Source: Gammaproteobacteria bacterium (GTDB lineage: Bacteria > Pseudomonadota > Gammaproteobacteria > UBA4575). From it: a stretch of 14,188 nucleotides of DNA. Every line of letters starts with the position of its first letter. Position 1 is the stretch's first letter. A program made the position numbers and the translations under genes. The notes beneath the pieces are model-generated. The model saw only the letters and a program-made list of their open reading frames with translations, was not told where the DNA came from and ran no database searches. Below, piece by piece: positions 1 to 6,832 of the stretch. Location of the stretch: NCBI GenBank assembly GCA_028281205.1, contig JANQKJ010000034.1, positions 1-14,188 of the forward strand, written 5' to 3'.

Positions 1-294
1 TAACGTTAACGTTTTTTGACGACGTGAGTATAAACAATAGACTAAAAATTACTAGTTTTTTTATATTGTTTTTTAATCTTTTCGTCTGTGTTTATTTATT
101 TTTAAATTAATAAAAAACAATTTTTATGTTTTTACTAAAGTGTTTTATACAAAAAACATAAATTTTTATTCAGAAAAGATAGAAATTAGGTTTATTTTTT
201 AACATAACAACCATTAAAACTAATTTAATAGCCGTTTATTTAAAAATTTACGTAAATTGCGAACAAATATTTTGCATTTAAAAAAATTTAAGTT
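1..294. other. AT-rich non-coding region with inverted repeats
   Basis: No convincing gene is visible in these 294 bases, which lie downstream of the EVE-domain gene. The sequence is made mostly of A and T runs. It starts with two copies of TAACGT in tandem. Three AT inverted repeats can be read by eye: AAACAATA (32-39) with TATTGTTT (64-71), extended inward by TAAAAA (43-48) with TTTTTA (58-63); ATTGTTTTTTA (65-75) with TAAAAAACAAT (111-121); and TTTATGTTTTT (123-133) with AAAAACATAAA (152-162). They overlap, so they cannot all form at once. None is a classical GC stem with a U-run. A frame open from the left edge to a TAA at 108-110 is low-complexity and is not called. Confidence 0.6.
123..162. 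repeat. 11-bp AT inverted repeat
   Basis: TTTATGTTTTT at 123-133 is the exact reverse complement of AAAAACATAAA at 152-162, with an 18-base loop. Only one of the eleven pairs is G:C. It lies about 130 bases downstream of the EVE gene stop and could contribute to transcript ending, but in such AT-rich sequence chance is a real alternative. Confidence 0.4.
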
Positions 295-747
295 TTATTC
301 AAGTGAAAGAATAAAATCCCAATGTTTTTTAGTAACAGGCATGATTGAGAGGCGATTACCTTTGCGTAATAACTGCATATCTTGCAAAACTTTGTGTTGT
401 TTTAACTCTTGAAGTGTAATGGTGCGTTTCAGTTTGCGTTTATATTTAACGTCAACCATTATCCAGCGTGGATTGTCTGGATCACTTTTAGGGTCATAGT
501 GTTTATCTTTTTTATCAAATGCAGTGTGATCCGGATAGCCTTCACGATATACAGTCATAATTCCGACTATACCAATATCATCGCAATTTGAGTGATACAT
601 AAAAGCAAGATCACCTTTTTTCATTTGATCTCGCATCATGTTGCGTGCCTGGTAATTGCGTACACCGTCCCAATGTTCAGTCTTATCTTTTTTTAAGTCA
701 TCGATGCTATATTCACTGGGTTCAGACTTCATAAGCCAATACTGCAT
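295..747 (-). CDS. EVE domain-containing protein
   Basis: A 150-residue cytosolic protein that is essentially one EVE domain, a PUA-like fold. Family knowledge says EVE domains bind modified bases in nucleic acids; the ligand here is unknown. Visible family blocks are the opening MQYWLMKSEPSEYS, WDGVRNYQARNMMR at 26-39, GDLAFMYHSNC at 45-55, GIVGIMTV at 59-66 and the late RLSIMPV at 132-138. I start at the ATG at 745-747: the family begins with this YWLMKSEP block, and AGAGA stands about eight bases upstream. A longer in-frame start at 855 would add 36 residues that do not look like the family and would run into the 6S RNA. The gene follows ssrS on the same strand after about 100 bases and may be read from that transcript. 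In E. coli the fau (ygfA) gene occupies this place. Confidence 0.9.
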   Translation of the reverse strand: MQYWLMKSEPSEYSIDDLKKDKTEHWDGVRNYQARNMMRDQMKKGDLAFMYHSNCDDIGIVGIMTVYREGYPDHTAFDKKDKHYDPKSDPDNPRWIMVDVKYKRKLKRTITLQELKQHKVLQDMQLLRKGNRLSIMPVTKKHWDFILSLE

Positions 748-846
748 AACAAAAATCTCTTTAGTAAATTCGTTGAAGGCAATAATCCTAGCACATTGGT
801 TTGGGAGGGTATTTAAATGAGGCGTTGAATAAAGGAAAAGAAAAGC

Positions 847-1030
847 GCGCTCCATGAGTACCGTGGCAGAAGCCGTTGACCTTGAACCAGAGGTTCAAGT
901 GGGTTTACTGTAAGAGATTTAAGGCTCCCTGCCTGAGCAGGTATGCACACTATCTTTTAACGAGCAATCCCGGGGTTTGTAAATAGGCTCAAGGGATTTA
1001 ACGACAAGCTCACGCATATCGCAGAGGCGC
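847..1030 (-). ncRNA. ssrS: 6S RNA (ssrS)
   Basis: 6S RNA mimics an open promoter and sequesters sigma70 RNA polymerase in stationary phase. On the minus strand several blocks match E. coli 6S in order: CCCTTGAGCC (plus 986-995), GGGAGCCTTAAATCT (915-929) and CTTGAACCTCTGGTTCAAG (881-899), the last followed by GGTCAACGGC. The ends can pair: 5' GCG(C)CTCT with 3' GGAGCGC. Taking the predicted promoter start near 1030 and this closing stem gives about 184 nucleotides, the same as E. coli. It sits just after zapA on the same strand, its classic location. The palindromic block alone does not fix the strand, but the other blocks and zapA do. End points are inferred to within several bases. Confidence 0.9.
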
Positions 1031-1037
1031 TAGTGAT

Positions 1038-1067
1038 AGTTTACGATGGGTTTTCTTATAATTCCAA
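1038..1067 (-). promoter_or_regulatory. Candidate 6S RNA promoter inside the zapA end
   Basis: On the minus strand TTGGAA (plus 1062-1067) and TAAACT (1038-1043) are 18 bases apart, each matching four of six sigma70 consensus bases. Seven bases further on comes the GCGCC that begins the predicted 6S closing stem, so the spacing agrees with the RNA's 5' end. The -35 box lies within the last codons of zapA. Confidence 0.5.
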
Positions 1068-1364
1068 CTGATTAGAAGAACGAATGGCGCTATCTATCCG
1101 CTCGTGTAGTGTACGCACACGCTGATTGACGTTGGATGTGTATGTTTGGTGTTCTGATCTTTCAGTTAAGAACTCATGAGCAAGGTTTAAGGCCGCCATA
1201 ACAGTAATTCTGTCAGGGCCAATGACTTTACCACTTTCTCTAACTTCCAAGATGCGTTTGTTCAAGAATGTCGCTGATTCACGTAAAGCTTCCTCCTGAC
1301 CTGCAGGACATGCAATACGGTATTCTTTATCAAGAATTTGAACAGTGATAGGACTTGAACTCAT
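1056..1364 (-). CDS. zapA: Cell division protein ZapA
   Basis: ZapA binds FtsZ and bundles its protofilaments at the division site. The 102 residues match the family's usual length and layout: a small N-terminal globular domain that begins with ITVQILDKEYRIACP, an alpha-helical stretch with EEALRESATFLNKR near 24-37, the very typical DRITVMAALNLAHEFL at 51-66, and a long charged C-terminal helix to the end that would form the coiled-coil dimer. It lies 12 bases after the upstream coiled-coil gene, with which it should be co-transcribed, and directly before ssrS. There is no strong Shine-Dalgarno sequence before the ATG, only an A/T-rich stretch, so translation may partly depend on coupling to the upstream gene. 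Confidence 0.95.
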   Translation of the reverse strand: MSSSPITVQILDKEYRIACPAGQEEALRESATFLNKRILEVRESGKVIGPDRITVMAALNLAHEFLTERSEHQTYTSNVNQRVRTLHERIDSAIRSSNQLEL

Positions 1365-1376
1365 ATAAATTATTTA

Positions 1377-1592
1377 TTAGCTACTTGTTTCTAATGCTTT
1401 CAAACGGTTAATCATTGACTCAACACGATGGCGAGCTTCTTCTTGTTTGTCTAATAGTTTTGCACGTTCGCTACTGTAAGATTGTTGTTGAGCTTTTAAA
1501 AGTCGATTCTCTTCCTTTAATTGTTCACATGTTTGAATAAGTTCATCAATGCGAATCTCTAGTCTTTTGAATTCTTCTTCTGAAATTTTCAT
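1377..1592 (-). CDS. Small coiled-coil protein, ZapB-like (TIGR02449-type)
   Basis: A 71-residue protein predicted to be almost entirely one coiled coil, with heptad-like Leu/Ile spacing from about residue 8 to 68 (for example RLEIRIDELIQTCEQL and ENRLLKAQQQ). There is no signal peptide or membrane segment. Length, composition and position immediately upstream of zapA fit the TIGR02449 family found in this place in many gammaproteobacteria. A role alongside ZapA in Z-ring organisation, similar to ZapB, is inferred from location and shape rather than from a diagnostic motif. It is the first gene of the minus-strand unit, about 30 bases downstream of a well-formed promoter. Confidence 0.8.
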   Translation of the reverse strand: MKISEEEFKRLEIRIDELIQTCEQLKEENRLLKAQQQSYSSERAKLLDKQEEARHRVESMINRLKALETSS

Positions 1593-1623
1593 AGCAGATT
1601 TTTATTATTATGTTTAAAAACAG

Positions 1624-1652
1624 ATAGTAGATACTAGCACAGCAGCGGTCAA
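1624..1652 (-). promoter_or_regulatory. Sigma70-type promoter for the zapB-like/zapA/ssrS unit
   Basis: On the minus strand TTGACC (plus 1647-1652) is followed after exactly 17 bases by TACTAT (1624-1629). This is a close match to the sigma70 consensus with ideal spacing. It lies about 30 bases upstream of the first gene's ATG and nothing coding separates them. Confidence 0.65.
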
Positions 1653-1752
1653 TACGACAGAGTGAAAAAAATGTCTAATTCCTTGAAAGATCAGCATTAT
1701 TTAGCCGTGTCTGGATATAAATATTTGAATTTAATGGTGGTAGACTGAAAAA

Positions 1753-2304
1753 ATGCAACTACCAGCTTATCAAGAACTAAATAATGCTCTACGTGCGCTT
1801 GATTTTGGCGAACGTGCCTCGGAACTGCATGGTTTTTTATGTGGTGCAGTGGCGTTTGATGTCTCCTATCCGCTCGATACATGCATTAGCACTTTGGCTT
1901 CTGATTTGAGCCATACGAATATTAGTCCAGAGTTGGATGATCTGCTGGTATCGTTATACGAGACAGTGCGCCAGCAAATGACTGATCCTGTATTGCAGTT
2001 GGATTTATTAATGCCCGATGATGAAGCAGTCGATTTGAGTAAACGTGTGACAGCATTAGCTGCGTGGTGTGATGGTTTTTTATTCGGTCTGGCTAATGCA
2101 GGGCTGCAGTCTCGAGCAGAGTTGCCCCAAGATACCGCAGAAATATTGTTAGATCTAACGCGTATTTCACAATTGCAAGGTGCAGATACAGGTGAAGAAG
2201 ATGAGGAAGTATCGTTTAATGAGTTGCTTGAATATGTTCGCATGTCTGCGTTACTTGTTGCAGAAGAGTTACAGCCTATAAAAATGACAGCGGAGTTGCA
2301 GTAA
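1753..2304 (+). CDS. ygfB: UPF0149 family protein, YgfB-like
   Basis: A 183-residue cytosolic, mostly helical protein of the YecA/YgfB (UPF0149) family. The family hallmarks are ELHGFLCG at residues 24-31, the related WCDGFLFG at 105-112, an acidic patch near 148-152, and FNELLEYVRM followed by a helix of small and acidic residues at 155-173. The biochemical function of the family is poorly defined; in Pseudomonas aeruginosa YgfB has been linked to regulation of a cell-wall amidase, and it is unknown whether that applies here. It leads the plus-strand operon with pepP, ubiH and the ubiI-like gene, as in E. coli, and only one base separates its stop from the pepP start. The ATG at 1753 is preceded by a GGTGG sequence, giving a modest ribosome binding site. 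Confidence 0.9.
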   Translation: MQLPAYQELNNALRALDFGERASELHGFLCGAVAFDVSYPLDTCISTLASDLSHTNISPELDDLLVSLYETVRQQMTDPVLQLDLLMPDDEAVDLSKRVTALAAWCDGFLFGLANAGLQSRAELPQDTAEILLDLTRISQLQGADTGEEDEEVSFNELLEYVRMSALLVAEELQPIKMTAELQ

Positions 2305-2305
2305 G

Positions 2306-3613
2306 TTGGATAAGGAATTTGCTAAGCGTAGGAAAAATCTCATGCGCATGATGGGGCATGATGCAATTGCCATCATCCCAGCATCAACAATCAAGATGCG
2401 TAATCGTGATGTGGAATTTGATTATCGCCAGGACAGTGATTTCATGTATCTCACTGGATTTCATGAGCCGGAATCTGTCGTGGTATTAGTTCCTGGGCGT
2501 GAGCAGGCACAATTCATATTGTTTTGTCGTGAGCGTGATATGGAAATGGAAACATGGAACGGCCGCCGTGCAGGACAAAAAGGTGCCAGAGAAGTTTATG
2601 GTGCAGATGATGCGTTCCCAATTGGTGATATCGATGAAATTCTTCCCGGCATACTGGAACAGCGTGAGCGCGTATTTTATACCATGGGTGTTAATGCTGA
2701 ATTTGATCATCGTGTGATTGGATGGGTGAATCGGATTCGTGAGAAAGGTCGTGGCGGGGCGCATACACCACATGAGTTTATTGCTTTAGAGCATGTATTG
2801 CATGAACTACGTTTGTTTAAGTCGGGTGTAGAAATTAACTACATGAAAAAAGCTGCTAAAGCAGCTATCGCCGGACATCGTCGAGCCATGCAGAGCTGTC
2901 GGCCTGGCATGTACGAATACCAAGTTGAAGCAGAACTACTTTATGAGTTCAGCAAGGCTGGTTGTGAAACGGCTTATCCATCCATTGTAGGCGGTGGAGA
3001 GAATGGTTGTATTTTACATTACACAGATAACAATAGTGTACTTAATGACGGTGATTTATTATTAATTGATGCGGGAGCTGAATATCACGGTTATGCAAGT
3101 GATATTACACGTACTTTTCCAGTTAATGGTGAGTTTAGTGAACCACAATTAGAATTATATAATCTAGTATTAGCAGCCCAGCTTGCGGCGATCGATGCTG
3201 TACAACCTGGTAATCATTGGAATGATCCCCACGAAGCAGCCGTGAAAGTACTTACTAAGGGCATGGTCAAACTTGGTATTTTAAAAGGTCGGCCCGCCCA
3301 GTTAATAAAAGATGGTGAATATCGTCGTTTCTATATGCATCGTACAGGACATTGGCTTGGTTTGGATGTTCATGATGTTGGTGATTATAAAATTGAAGAA
3401 CAATGGCGACTATTTGAACCAGGTATGGTACTCACAGTAGAACCCGGCCTTTATATTCCATCCAAGTCTAAAGGGGTACCAAAGCGTTATTGGGATACTG
3501 GCATCCGTATTGAAGATGATGTACGCGTGACACGTAACGGTAACGAAGTGCTTACTCAAGCATTGATCAAGGAAGCTGACGATATTGAACAATGGATGTC
3601 AGCAGCACAATAG
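2306..3613 (+). CDS. pepP: Xaa-Pro aminopeptidase P
   Basis: A metallo-aminopeptidase that removes N-terminal residues preceding proline. The 435 residues fit the two-domain family: an N-terminal domain with RNRDVEFDYRQDSDFMYLTGF near 32-52, then the pita-bread catalytic domain. All five expected dinuclear-metal ligands are visible: D255 (IDAGAEY), D266 (SDITRTFP), H349 (RTGHWLGLDVHD), E379 (LTVEPGLY) and E403 (RIEDD). H356 of the proton-shuttle region is also present. The start is a TTG at 2306, one base after the ygfB stop, with GGAG ten bases upstream inside ygfB. The residues after it, DKEFAKRRKNLMRMMG, match the conserved N-terminus, so a later ATG would truncate the family sequence. Translation is probably coupled to ygfB. 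Confidence 0.96.
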   Translation: MDKEFAKRRKNLMRMMGHDAIAIIPASTIKMRNRDVEFDYRQDSDFMYLTGFHEPESVVVLVPGREQAQFILFCRERDMEMETWNGRRAGQKGAREVYGADDAFPIGDIDEILPGILEQRERVFYTMGVNAEFDHRVIGWVNRIREKGRGGAHTPHEFIALEHVLHELRLFKSGVEINYMKKAAKAAIAGHRRAMQSCRPGMYEYQVEAELLYEFSKAGCETAYPSIVGGGENGCILHYTDNNSVLNDGDLLLIDAGAEYHGYASDITRTFPVNGEFSEPQLELYNLVLAAQLAAIDAVQPGNHWNDPHEAAVKVLTKGMVKLGILKGRPAQLIKDGEYRRFYMHRTGHWLGLDVHDVGDYKIEEQWRLFEPGMVLTVEPGLYIPSKSKGVPKRYWDTGIRIEDDVRVTRNGNEVLTQALIKEADDIEQWMSAAQ

Positions 3614-3622
3614 TGAAGTGTT

Positions 3623-4843
3623 ATGAGTGAGTCTAATTCAAATTTTGATATTGTTATTGTTGGTGGTGGACTTGTCGGCATGTCTTTGGTTGTGGGTTTA
3701 GCCAAAAGTCCCTGCAAAGTATTACTACTGGAACAAAATCCGACAGCACCACTGCATGACAATATACTTGATCTACGCACCACAGGTTTAACGCGTAGTT
3801 CTGAGAAAATGTTTGTTCAGTTAGGAATTTGGAAAAAGATTGCCACTGCTGCCACAGCTATTGAGCGTTTAGATATTTCTGAGCAGGGCAATTTTGGTGG
3901 TGCACGCATCGATGCTAATCAACATAACATTTCACCGATTGGTTACATGGTGCCGAATCACCACTTAATGAAAGTGCTAAGTAGTGAAGTTGCACAGTTA
4001 GCTAATCTCAGCGTTTTTTCACCTGCGTCATGTGAGGCAATTGAGCGCCAGGAAAACGGTTATAAAGTGACGTTTAAATTGGATGGTGAGCTTAAGCAAG
4101 TACGCACTAATCTTTTAGTCGGAGCTGATGGGGCAAACTCAAAAGTACGTGAGTTGCTAGGCATTACTGCAACACATAAAAAATATCAACAAAGTGCGAT
4201 TATTACTAACATACAAATACAAAAACCACATAATAATATTGCTTATGAACGTTTTACCCAGCACGGACCTCTAGCGGTACTGCCTATACAGCAAGATTAT
4301 TGCGCGCTCATTTGGACGCAGCCGGAAAAAGAGGTCGAACATTATCTGCAAATGGATGATCAATGCTTTATGCAGACATTGCAAAAAGCATTTGGTTATC
4401 GCTTAGGGAAATTTTCAGCAGTAGGTCGTCGTGCTGCCTATCCCTTGTCCATGACAGCAAGTGATGATTTAACTCGTGAGCATGCTGTGTTAATAGGAAA
4501 TGCTGCCCAAACGGTCCATCCGGTAGCGGCACAAGGTTTTAATCTGGGTTTAAGAGATGTGCATACGCTGGTGCATATGTTGATTGAAAAACAATTTAAA
4601 CCAGAATTGTTTAACCAAATGCTAGTAGAGTATCAACAACAACGGCAGCCAGATCGGCAACATGTTATGCGTTTAACGGATGGTTTAACTCGCGTGTTTA
4701 GCCCACAAGTGTGGCCAGCAAAATTGCTGCGTGGGTTTGGTGTTCGCTTGATTGGGAGCCTCTCAGCAGCTCAGCGAAGTGTGTTAAGACGTAATATGGG
4801 TACTAGATACTTACTGGATCTTGAGAACGACACTTATGGTTAG
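3623..4843 (+). CDS. ubiH: Ubiquinone biosynthesis FAD monooxygenase UbiH
   Basis: A class A flavoprotein monooxygenase of ubiquinone synthesis; E. coli UbiH hydroxylates C6 of the ring. In 406 residues one sees the dinucleotide-binding IVGGGLVG at 12-19, the GADG motif at 167-170 and the second FAD motif IGNAAQTVHPVAAQGFNLGLRD at 291-312. GNAAQT in place of the GDAAH found in paralogues is a feature of UbiH itself and supports the specific name. The usual HPxAGQG reads HPVAAQG, a mild change. The gene begins nine bases after pepP with a GAAG-like binding site, and its last eight bases overlap the next gene. It is a peripheral cytosolic or membrane-associated enzyme of the Ubi complex. Confidence 0.93.
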   Translation: MSESNSNFDIVIVGGGLVGMSLVVGLAKSPCKVLLLEQNPTAPLHDNILDLRTTGLTRSSEKMFVQLGIWKKIATAATAIERLDISEQGNFGGARIDANQHNISPIGYMVPNHHLMKVLSSEVAQLANLSVFSPASCEAIERQENGYKVTFKLDGELKQVRTNLLVGADGANSKVRELLGITATHKKYQQSAIITNIQIQKPHNNIAYERFTQHGPLAVLPIQQDYCALIWTQPEKEVEHYLQMDDQCFMQTLQKAFGYRLGKFSAVGRRAAYPLSMTASDDLTREHAVLIGNAAQTVHPVAAQGFNLGLRDVHTLVHMLIEKQFKPELFNQMLVEYQQQRQPDRQHVMRLTDGLTRVFSPQVWPAKLLRGFGVRLIGSLSAAQRSVLRRNMGTRYLLDLENDTYG

Positions 4844-6023
4844 TGCGGTCACGGATTTTGATGTAGCGATAGTAGGAGCCGGGGCCGTAGGGTTAGCCGC
4901 TGCCTGTCTGTTATCACAACAATATACACGTATTGCATTAATTGATAATGTGCCTTTTAAAGAGTGGCAGCAAAGCGATGATTATGGCTTGCGTGTTAGT
5001 GCACTGAATATAGCCAGTATTGAGTTGTTAACTCAAATCGGTGCTTGGCAAGATATTCGCGCCATGCGTGCCTGCCCTTATCAATCTATGCATGTGTGGG
5101 AGCAGCAGTCAGAAACACACATAGATTTTGATTGTCGTGATACATCACACCCTATGCTGGGTGCTATTGTCGAGAACCAGGTGTTACTTGCTGCATTAAA
5201 TAATATAGTTAACAAGCATTCTAATATTCAATATTTTAATCAACATAGTCTTCAGCATTTATCTGCTGTCTCAAGTGCAGCCATGTTACTAGAGCTGGAC
5301 AATGAAGTACGAATAAGTGCGGAGCTAGTATTAGGTGCTGATGGGCAACGATCTAAAGTGCGTAAGTGTATTGAGGTAGATCAGTTAACTACGCATTATC
5401 AACAGCTAGGTTTAGTGTGTACAGTAAATACTGAATTGGATCACCAGCAAACGGCCTGGCAATGTTTCACGCCTGATGGGCCATTGGCTTTGTTACCACT
5501 AGACGAGCATGTTTGCTCAATTGTCTGGAGTGTGCCGGAAGAAAAATGTCGTCAGTTAATATCGTTATCAGATGAGCAATTCAACCATCAACTAACAGCA
5601 GCATTTGAGCACAAACTAGGGCAACTGGATGTATGCTCAGAGAGGAAATCATTTCCCTTACGTGGCGCTCAAGCGAGCCAATATATAGATCACAGAGTGG
5701 TTTTGTTAGGCGATGCGGCGCATGTCGTACATCCGCTGGCTGGACTTGGGCTCAATCTTGGTTTGGCAGATGCTCAGCATCTGTCTGATTTATTGCATGT
5801 CTCAGATCGACCCTTAGGAAGCGAACGTGTATTGCGCCAGTATGAACGTGCACGTAAAAGCGAGAACATATTAATGCAAAAATCACTGGAATTGATTGAT
5901 GTATTTTTTAGACAAGAACGTTCATTTGCCAAACAAGCACGCGCGGTTGGTGTGAATATGACGAATAAACTGTTACCTCTTAAGTTGATGTTTATGCGCC
6001 ATGCACTGGGTGTTCCAATTTAG
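4836..6023 (+). CDS. ubiI: UbiI/VisC-like FAD monooxygenase
   Basis: A second class A flavin monooxygenase, paralogous to the gene before it. Position directly after ubiH corresponds to E. coli visC (ubiI), which hydroxylates C5 of the ubiquinone ring; UbiF- or UbiL-like regiospecificity cannot be excluded from sequence. With the chosen start it has 395 residues: IVGAGAVG at 12-19, LGADG at 166-170 and LGDAAHVVHPLAGLGLNLGL at 291-310. The motif usually reads HPLAGQG, so a leucine (CTT codon) stands where glutamine is highly conserved. I use the ATG at 4836, which overlaps the ubiH stop by eight bases and has a GAGA site nine bases before it; a TTG at 4821 would add five unsupported residues. 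Confidence 0.88.
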   Translation: MVSAVTDFDVAIVGAGAVGLAAACLLSQQYTRIALIDNVPFKEWQQSDDYGLRVSALNIASIELLTQIGAWQDIRAMRACPYQSMHVWEQQSETHIDFDCRDTSHPMLGAIVENQVLLAALNNIVNKHSNIQYFNQHSLQHLSAVSSAAMLLELDNEVRISAELVLGADGQRSKVRKCIEVDQLTTHYQQLGLVCTVNTELDHQQTAWQCFTPDGPLALLPLDEHVCSIVWSVPEEKCRQLISLSDEQFNHQLTAAFEHKLGQLDVCSERKSFPLRGAQASQYIDHRVVLLGDAAHVVHPLAGLGLNLGLADAQHLSDLLHVSDRPLGSERVLRQYERARKSENILMQKSLELIDVFFRQERSFAKQARAVGVNMTNKLLPLKLMFMRHALGVPI

Positions 6024-6210
6024 AGTAATCCAAGCTCAATTTAATGCTTTATTAAAAAATAATGCTTAAAGCCCATGTGCGTGCATATACATTTGGTAAC
6101 TGCTCTCTCACGAGTTATGTCTATAAACATTTTGGTGTGTGTAAATATCAGTTAGAATCCCCAGCCATTAGTTTATGTCAAATTAATTAACATTTATTTT
6201 GGGAATAACA

Positions 6211-6447
6211 ATGAAAGAAATTAAGTCCGTCGGTGATAATACTATTTATGAGAAGAAATCAGGCCGTTATGCAGTAAAAGATACCAATAAGAAATTTGTT
6301 AATGGTGATGACAAAGCTAAAATTCTTGCTGATGCGGGATTGATAACTATACCGGAGCCAAAAGTTGCACCGGCTGAGGAAGTGGAAGAAGCGACTGAAG
6401 AAGCTTCCGAAGAAGCGCCAGCAAGCGAGCAAGCTGCGGAAGAATAA
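6211..6447 (+). CDS. Small acidic protein of unknown function
   Basis: I do not recognise a characterised family. The 78 residues fall into two parts. Residues 1-47 are mixed and basic, with KSGRYAVKDTNKKFVNGDDK followed by AKILADAGLI, and look like a small folded domain. Residues 48-78 form a proline-, alanine- and glutamate-rich acidic tail containing three EEA(T/S/P) units. There is no signal peptide, membrane segment or cysteine. The ATG at 6211 has GGGA upstream at 6201-6204; a TTG at 6199 would add four residues and destroy that site. A TAGAAT at 6153-6158 could be a -10 box. The ppiC gene follows after 29 bases, suggesting co-expression. A coding origin is supported by strong codon structure and a good start. 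Confidence 0.75.
   Translation: MKEIKSVGDNTIYEKKSGRYAVKDTNKKFVNGDDKAKILADAGLITIPEPKVAPAEEVEEATEEASEEAPASEQAAEE
6385..6420 (+). repeat. Three 12-base in-frame repeats coding EEAx
   Basis: Three consecutive 12-base units, each GAAGAAGC followed by variable bases, encode EEAT, EEAS and EEAP at residues 59-70 of the small acidic protein. This looks like local tandem expansion of the tail, so tail length may vary between strains. Confidence 0.7.
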
Positions 6448-6476
6448 ATAACAATTTTATATATAAGGAGAACAGT

Positions 6477-6758
6477 ATGGCGAAAGCAACAGCAAGGCAT
6501 ATATTGGTTGATAGTGAACAACAATGTAATGAGCTAAAAGATCAAATAGCAAATGGAACAGATTTTGGTGATGTTGCCAAGCAGCATTCTAAGTGTCCTT
6601 CAGGCGCGTCCGGAGGGGATCTTGGTGAGTTTGGTCCAGGAATGATGGTAAAAGAATTTGATGAGGTAGTGTTTAGTGCACCAATTAACGAAGTACAAGG
6701 TCCAGTAAAAACTCAGTTTGGTTATCACTTATTAGAAGTTACTTCACGTAGTGACTAG
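6477..6758 (+). CDS. ppiC: Parvulin-type peptidyl-prolyl isomerase PpiC
   Basis: A single-domain rotamase that catalyses cis/trans isomerisation of prolyl bonds. Its 93 residues equal the length of E. coli PpiC and cover only the parvulin domain, without signal peptide or chaperone extension, so it is cytosolic. Family signatures are ARHILV at 6-11, the S(K)CPSGASGGDLGEFGPGMM stretch at 38-57, F61 and the ending FGYHLLEV at 81-88. An AAGGAG ribosome binding site precedes the ATG at good distance. It lies 29 bases after the small acidic gene and runs toward the convergent Tup-type operon. Confidence 0.95.
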   Translation: MAKATARHILVDSEQQCNELKDQIANGTDFGDVAKQHSKCPSGASGGDLGEFGPGMMVKEFDEVVFSAPINEVQGPVKTQFGYHLLEVTSRSD

Positions 6759-6787
6759 ATAGAGTGCTGTCAATTGCATAATTTCCG

Positions 6788-6832
6788 AGCGCAAAGAATT
6801 AACTAAGCTCACCACTAATAAAACTTTGCGCT
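6788..6832. repeat. 9-bp inverted repeat at convergent gene ends
   Basis: AGCGCAAAG at 6788-6796 is the exact reverse complement of CTTTGCGCT at 6824-6832, separated by 27 bases. It spans the space after ppiC and the last codons and stop of the convergent ATPase gene. Neither arm is followed by a T-run, so it is not a classical intrinsic terminator, though it could stabilise 3' ends of both transcripts. Confidence 0.4.

Noticed and set aside
3..110. Open frame entering from the left edge on the plus strand
   Set aside because: It ends at a TAA at 108-110, is full of F, L, I and N from AT-rich sequence, and shows no recognisable C-terminus.
748..855. A longer EVE protein starting at 855 with 36 extra residues
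   Set aside because: The extra residues do not resemble the family, would run over the 3' end of the 6S RNA, and the ATG at 745-747 has a ribosome binding site and the conserved YWLMKSEP start.
847..1030. 6S RNA read on the plus strand
   Set aside because: The CTTGAACC palindrome looks similar on both strands, but CCCTTGAGCC, GGGAGCCTTAAAT and the promoter spacing fit only the minus strand, the same direction as zapA.
1866..2243. 125-codon antisense open frame inside ygfB
   Set aside because: It lies opposite a clear family gene, is serine- and asparagine-rich, and has no motif or start signal.
4821..4835. TTG start for the UbiI-like gene
   Set aside because: It adds five residues before the conserved beginning and has a poorer binding site than the ATG at 4836.
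6042..6072. Possible terminator after the UbiI-like gene (GCTTTA/TAAAGC arms, TAATGCTT direct repeat)
   Set aside because: Six weak base pairs around a 15-base loop with no following T-run; it cannot be told apart from chance.
6199..6210. TTG start for the small acidic protein
   Set aside because: The TTG overlaps the GGGA that serves as ribosome binding site for the ATG at 6211.
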